Assembly: GCA_937901145.1 (NCBI GenBank)
Contig: CALCHE010000044.1
Coordinates: 1-8,044, forward strand
Source: an uncultured Clostridia bacterium
GTDB lineage: Bacteria; Bacillota; Clostridia; Oscillospirales; Acutalibacteraceae
Reading direction: 5' to 3'
DNA: 8,044 nucleotides
The translations under genes were made by a program, and so were the position numbers. The notes beneath the pieces are model-generated. The model did no database searches and was not told the DNA's origin. It was given only the letters and a program-made list of their open reading frames with translations. Positions 5,454-8,044 of the stretch are shown here, in pieces; position 1 is the stretch's first letter, and each line of letters starts with the position of its first letter.

Positions 5454-5864
5454 ATGGCTCAAATAATTCAGTACATAACGATATATTTTACGATTTTTCT
5501 TTCTCTGTTTTTAGGCTATAATCCTGACAATGTAACAGCAACAGTAAATAATACCGTAACTGTTGAGACACAGATTTTATCTGTTACCGTAAAAAATGAA
5601 ACGAGAAGAATCGTAATTCAATCAGGAGTAGCAATTACAGCTATTGAGCAAAAAATAGATAATGAGTGGAGAAATATCGGAAATGTTAATGCCATTCCTG
5701 AAATAGCTCATATTTTTTATCCGACAGTTGAGCAAACACACGAAGTTTCTTTAAAAGATGCTTTCGATATTGAATCTCTTTCAGTAGGTGAGTACCGTTT
5801 AGTGGTGCCTTATGATTCAGAGGGAGCAAGGATTTCTTATGCTTATTTCACTGTTTGTGAATAA
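5454..5864 (+). CDS. Exported Ig-like domain protein (Big_14-like)
   Basis: The 136-residue product begins with a hydrophobic segment (about residues 4-21), a signal peptide or anchor without the usual basic n-region. A single beta-rich domain follows. Alternating strands (TVETQILSVTVKNETRR), the x-x-I-E-Q-K-I-D-N-E-W motif at 63-72 and SVGEYRLVVPY near 110-120 match the pattern of small bacterial Ig-like domains of the Big_14 type, where a residual 'N-x-(S/T) ... EKK-x-(D/N)-x-x-W ... G-x-Y-R' framework is typical. This is resemblance, not a search result. The start has AAAGGAA (5439-5445) 8 bases upstream and its own strong promoter. Codon use is AT-rich, as in the protease gene upstream, so the two probably arrived together. 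The domain may bind a ligand, cell wall or partner at the surface; the partner is unknown. Confidence 0.75.
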   Translation: MAQIIQYITIYFTIFLSLFLGYNPDNVTATVNNTVTVETQILSVTVKNETRRIVIQSGVAITAIEQKIDNEWRNIGNVNAIPEIAHIFYPTVEQTHEVSLKDAFDIESLSVGEYRLVVPYDSEGARISYAYFTVCE

Positions 5865-5883
5865 TTGTTGTTTTAATAATCTT

Positions 5884-5912
5884 AAACAGAGCGGAGTCGG
5901 TCCGCTCTGTTT
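5884..5912 (+). terminator. Stem-loop terminator after the Ig-like gene
   Basis: AAACAGAGCGGA (5884-5895) and TCCGCTCTGTTT (5901-5912) form a perfect 12-bp stem with a GTCGG loop. The T tail is short (TTTGT). It lies 20 bases after the stop codon and marks the right edge of the AT-rich island. Confidence 0.8.
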
Positions 5913-5944
5913 GTACTGTAACTAAATTTTATATTTTTCACCCC

Positions 5945-5973
5945 TTGAAATTTCCCTTTTTATGGTATATAAT
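5945..5973 (+). promoter_or_regulatory. Sigma-A promoter for the small ORF-rimM-trmD unit
   Basis: TTGAAA (5945-5950) and a perfect TATAAT (5968-5973) are 17 bases apart. No other convincing promoter was found between here and trmD, so it probably drives the whole unit through the terminator at 6158. Confidence 0.85.
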
Positions 5974-6005
5974 AAAGCAAAGAAAATTTTTAGGAGGAAA
6001 TTACA

Positions 6006-6149
6006 ATGACAGCACAGGAATTTTTTGATTTATTCGACGAATTTTTCACCAAGCTCTGGAACTGGCTTTATGATCTTGTCTGCAAAGAATTCAGAGAAGA
6101 GCCCAACGATGATTTTTATGTTGACACAATGTTCCCCGAAAGCAAATAA
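6006..6149 (+). CDS. Small aromatic-rich acidic protein, 47 residues
   Basis: A 47-codon frame starts at an ATG preceded by AGGAGG (5992-5997) with an 8-base gap, below a consensus promoter, so expression is very likely. Of its 47 residues, 8 are Phe (6, 7, 10, 13, 14, 29, 37, 43), 2 Trp (18, 20) and 2 Tyr (22, 38). The N-terminal half (EFFDLFDEFF, then TKLWNWLYDLVCKEF) reads as an amphipathic helix with acidic and aromatic faces, and has a single Cys26. There is no signal peptide. An intrinsic terminator follows before rimM. It may be a small protein in its own right (membrane-surface or protein-binding helix), or the ORF may act as a leader controlling rimM-trmD. No known family is recognised. 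Confidence 0.8.
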   Translation: MTAQEFFDLFDEFFTKLWNWLYDLVCKEFREEPNDDFYVDTMFPESK

Positions 6150-6157
6150 ATTGACAT

Positions 6158-6191
6158 AAAGGCTGTTTCCGTGGAGACAGCTTTTGTTTTT
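6158..6191 (+). terminator. Terminator or attenuator between the 47-aa ORF and rimM
   Basis: AAAGGCTGTTTC (6158-6169) pairs with GAGACAGCTTTT (6174-6185) with two G-T pairs and a CGTG loop. The tail is GTTTTT. It begins 8 bases after the small ORF stop and ends just before the rimM ribosome binding site. With no separate rimM promoter seen, rimM-trmD would depend on readthrough. Confidence 0.8.
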
Positions 6192-6208
6192 ACAGGAGAT
6201 AAATTTTT

Positions 6209-6727
6209 ATGATAAAAGAATATCTTGAGATAGGAAAAATTACCTCCACTCACGGTATCAAGGGCGAAATGAAGGTTCAGCCCTGGTGCGACAGTGTGGA
6301 TTTTATGAAAAAATTCCGTACTCTTTATCTTGATAAAAAGGGCGAAAAGCCTCTTAAGGTAAAAATAAGACAGGGCGGTAATATGGCTATTATGAAGGCC
6401 GAGGGTGTGGACACTCCCGAGGATGCTCAGAAAATGAGAAACCGCATCCTTTATATGAAAAGAAGCGATGCAGTTCTGCCTGAGGGCTTTTACTTTATGC
6501 AGGAGCTTTTCGACTGTAAGGTTATCGATGCCGACGACGAAGATAAAATTTACGGCACACTTTCCGATGTAAGCCAAACGGGTGCCAATGATGTATGGCA
6601 TATTAAAACCGATGAGGGAAAGGAATATCTTATCCCCGCCATACCTCCTGTGGTTATCGATGTGAATGTGGCTGAGGGTATCATAAAAATACGTCCCCTG
6701 AGAGGAATTTTTGACGATGAAGATTGA
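6209..6727 (+). CDS. rimM: Ribosome maturation factor RimM
   Basis: The 172-residue protein is a 30S assembly factor that binds ribosomal protein S19 and helps mature the 16S rRNA 3' (head) domain. It has the family N-terminal motif EIGKITSTHGIKGEMKV (residues 7-23), then an N-terminal beta-barrel. The C-terminal PRC barrel carries TGANDVW (114-120), LIPAIPPVVIDVN (131-143) and the usual ending GIIKIRPLRGIFDDED. The length is normal. AGGAG (6194-6198) sits 10 bases before the ATG. It overlaps trmD by 11 bases and is preceded by the terminator/attenuator at 6158. In many bacteria rpsP (S16) lies directly upstream, but here a 47-aa ORF does. Confidence 0.95.
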   Translation: MIKEYLEIGKITSTHGIKGEMKVQPWCDSVDFMKKFRTLYLDKKGEKPLKVKIRQGGNMAIMKAEGVDTPEDAQKMRNRILYMKRSDAVLPEGFYFMQELFDCKVIDADDEDKIYGTLSDVSQTGANDVWHIKTDEGKEYLIPAIPPVVIDVNVAEGIIKIRPLRGIFDDED

Positions 6728-7469
6728 TATACTTACTCTCTTTCCCGAAATGTGTGAGTCCGTTCTGTCCGAAAGCATCATCGGCAGGGCAAGACAGGAG
6801 GGAAAGGTGGAAATAAACTGCATACAGATAAGGGACTATTCGAAAGATAAGCATAACCGTGTGGATGATGCACCCTACGGAGGCGGTACGGGTATGATTA
6901 TGCAGGTACAGCCTGTTTATGACTGCTTCGAGGCTCTGTGTGAAAAAAGAGGCGCGAAGCCTCACCTTATCTTTATGTCACCTCAGGGAAAAACTCTCAC
7001 TCAGCAGAGAGTCAAAGAACTGGCACAGATGGATAATATCGCCCTTCTCTGCGGACACTATGAGGGCATAGACGAAAGAGTTATAGAGGAAATAGTGGAT
7101 GAGGAAATATCTATCGGCGACTATGTGCTTACGGGAGGAGAGCTTCCCGCACTCGTGCTCGCTGACAGCATTTCACGTATGCTCGACGGAGTACTCGCCA
7201 ATGAAGATGCCTTCACTGATGAAAGTCACTATAACTCCCTGCTCGAATATCCTCAGTATACCCGTCCCTATGAGTGGCACGGACGGACTGTTCCCGATAT
7301 ACTGTTATCGGGACACCATAAAAATATCGATAAATTCCGCCGTGAAAAATCCCTGGAAAGAACCTATGACCGCCGTCCCGATATGCTGTCAAAGGCTGAC
7401 CTTTCAAAGAAGGATATCGAGTATCTTCGCGAGTATAAAAAGAGTCTTAAAAGTGAGGAAAAAGAATAA
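6717..7469 (+). CDS. trmD: tRNA (guanine-37-N1)-methyltransferase TrmD
   Basis: The 250-residue SPOUT enzyme makes m1G37 beside the anticodon of tRNAs, preventing +1 frameshifting; it uses S-adenosylmethionine bound in a trefoil knot. Clear motifs are APYGGGTGM (52-60), LLCGHYEGIDERV (110-122), ISIGDYVLTGGELPALVLAD (131-150), then SISRMLDGVL with Arg154, EDAF with a likely catalytic Asp164, and YPQYTRPYEW through LLSGHHKNI. The C-terminal RR-x-x-SL-x-RT-x-x-RRPDML block is also standard. The start is set at ATG 6717 (MKIDILTLFPEM, the canonical N-terminus). A TTG six bases upstream (6711) is less likely. It overlaps the end of rimM by 11 bases, indicating translational coupling. The usual downstream rplS is absent here. 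Confidence 0.96.
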   Translation: MKIDILTLFPEMCESVLSESIIGRARQEGKVEINCIQIRDYSKDKHNRVDDAPYGGGTGMIMQVQPVYDCFEALCEKRGAKPHLIFMSPQGKTLTQQRVKELAQMDNIALLCGHYEGIDERVIEEIVDEEISIGDYVLTGGELPALVLADSISRMLDGVLANEDAFTDESHYNSLLEYPQYTRPYEWHGRTVPDILLSGHHKNIDKFRREKSLERTYDRRPDMLSKADLSKKDIEYLREYKKSLKSEEKE

Positions 7470-7530
7470 AAAAGGGGATTTGATTGTGCATACTGCTTTT
7501 TAAAGAAGATGTTTTGTAGTTATTTTGCAC

Positions 7531-7550
7531 AAAAATGGAGCTTCATTTTT
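7531..7550 (+). terminator. Weak AT-rich terminator candidate after trmD
   Basis: AAAAATG (7531-7537) and CATTTTT (7544-7550) form a 7-bp stem around GAGCTT, with T-rich sequence after it. The stem is AT-rich and weak. A wider inverted pair, TTGTGCA (7484-7490) and TGCACAA (7526-7532), lies upstream. This is the only terminator-like structure seen between trmD and ptsH. Confidence 0.4.
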
Positions 7551-7599
7551 ATTGATGTTTAGTCTTGCAAACGAAATCTTTTAAAGTATGTTTTAACCA

Positions 7600-7627
7600 T
7601 TGACGAAGAAAAGTTTTGTGGTATAAT
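7600..7627 (+). promoter_or_regulatory. Extended -10 sigma-A promoter for ptsH
   Basis: TTGACG (7600-7605) and TATAAT (7622-7627) are separated by 16 bases, with TGG immediately before the -10. The transcript would start around 7634, giving a leader of about 40 bases. Confidence 0.8.
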
Positions 7628-7672
7628 AATAGCGACACTCAAAAGAAAAATTTATGTGTGGGAGATATAGAT

Positions 7673-7936
7673 ATGTTTGTTAAAGATGTAAAAGTTCAGA
7701 ATCAGGTTGGTCTTCACGCTCGTCCTGCTACCTTCTTCATCCAGAAAGCAAATGAATTCAAATCATCAATCTGGGTTGAAAAGGAAGAAAGAAGAGTTAA
7801 TGCAAAGAGCCTTCTCGGTGTTCTTTCACTCGGTATTATGGGCGGTACAGACATCCGCATCATCGCAGGCGGTTCCGACGAGGAACAGGCTGTAGAGGAG
7901 CTTGTTAAGCTTGTGGAATCAGGCTTTACAGAATAA
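7673..7936 (+). CDS. ptsH: Phosphocarrier protein HPr
   Basis: The 87-residue product is HPr, the small cytosolic phosphocarrier that takes phosphate from PEP-charged enzyme I on His15 and passes it to sugar-specific EIIA proteins. The active-site motif GLHARPAT (13-20) holds His15 and Arg17. The regulatory motif NAKSLLGVLSLGI holds Ser46, the HPr kinase/phosphorylase target used in Gram-positive catabolite repression through CcpA. Having both residues argues for HPr rather than Crh, which lacks His15. The start is ATG 7673 rather than a GTG at 7616: GGGAG (7660-7664) lies 8 bases before it, it gives the normal N-terminus, and the upstream promoter would place 7616 before the transcription start. 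It stands alone; ptsI is not adjacent in this window. Confidence 0.96.
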   Translation: MFVKDVKVQNQVGLHARPATFFIQKANEFKSSIWVEKEERRVNAKSLLGVLSLGIMGGTDIRIIAGGSDEEQAVEELVKLVESGFTE

Positions 7937-7954
7937 TTAAATATCTGATATCTG

Positions 7955-7992
7955 AAAAGTTCGGCTTTGTTGCCGGACTTTTTTATTTTTTA
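7955..7992 (+). terminator. Intrinsic terminator after ptsH
   Basis: AAAAGTTCGGC (7955-7965) and GCCGGACTTTT (7972-7982) form an 11-bp stem with one G-T pair and a TTTGTT loop. A long T-rich tail follows. Confidence 0.9.
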
Positions 7993-8015
7993 ACGCTGAG
8001 TGCTAAATGATATTA

Positions 8016-8044
8016 CCCCTCCGTCAGCCTATCGGCTGCCACCT
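8016..8044. repeat. Start of a probable dispersed extragenic repeat (cut by window end)
   Basis: The last 29 bases read as CCCCTCCGTCAGCC, then TATC, then GGCTGCCACCT, with CAGCC (8025-8029) and GGCTG (8034-8038) forming a small hairpin. This CCCTCCGTCA...GCCACCTCC pattern resembles a repeat I recall between genes in many Ruminococcaceae genomes. The rest lies beyond the window, so the call rests on recollection plus the visible palindrome. Confidence 0.45.

Noticed and set aside
6151..6179. TTGACA just after the 47-aa ORF as a rimM promoter
   Set aside because: The 17-base spacing leads to GAGACA, inside the terminator stem; no -10 box is present.
6116..6823. 235-residue reverse frame over rimM
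   Set aside because: Antisense of unmistakable rimM and trmD.
7484..7532. TTGTGCA/TGCACAA inverted pair as a terminator or riboswitch
   Set aside because: A 35-base loop with no T run and no recognisable riboswitch core.
7616..7672. GTG 7616 as the HPr start
   Set aside because: It overlaps the -10 region and gives a non-family N-terminal extension; ATG 7673 has a good ribosome binding site.

Overview
The window looks like a chromosomal segment from a low-to-mid GC Firmicute of the class Clostridia, most likely a gut Ruminococcaceae/Oscillospiraceae-type organism. The evidence is strong AGGAGG-type ribosome binding sites, TTGACA/TATAAT promoters with 17-base spacers, an HPr with both His15 and Ser46, a TSCPD-domain protein, and what looks like an end-of-window copy of an extragenic repeat typical of this group. 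Taxonomy is inferred from gene and style resemblance only; no rRNA or tRNA gene is present.

Layout. Positions 2-109 hold the C-terminal tail of an unidentified membrane protein. Positions 258-557 encode a small acidic lipoprotein with a 21-base tandem repeat. It converges, over a shared terminator, on a minus-strand pair: a PAP2 membrane phosphatase and, upstream of it, a YfcE-type metallophosphoesterase with a clear promoter. Divergent from these, positions 1927-2701 hold three tightly packed small genes of unknown function. The third has no ATG start and may begin at ACG. Next comes a TSCPD-domain gene with its own promoter and terminator. Positions 3048-3560 lack credible genes. They hold a structured, hairpin-rich repeat-like element (about 3085-3450), a second partial copy of its left end (3521-3553), and then a strong terminator that also serves the minus-strand rlmA gene.

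Positions 4459-5912 are an AT-richer accessory island. It holds a V8-like glutamyl endopeptidase (complete His/Asp/Ser triad and S1 histidine, but no signal peptide or ribosome binding site) and a small exported Ig-like protein with its own consensus promoter. The rlmA promoter lies inside the first codons of the protease reading frame, so the protease gene may be 5'-truncated or may start later.

Positions 5945-7469 form a ribosome-biogenesis transcription unit: a consensus promoter, a 47-residue aromatic-rich ORF, an intrinsic terminator or attenuator, then rimM and trmD overlapping by 11 bases. The usual rpsP and rplS neighbours are absent. The window ends with ptsH (HPr), with its own promoter and terminator, and the start of a dispersed repeat.

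The more novel-looking items are the aromatic 47-aa ORF plus attenuator ahead of rimM-trmD, the three-gene unknown cassette with its cryptic start, the structured repeat element, and the protease/Ig-like island with its promoter-overlapping start.
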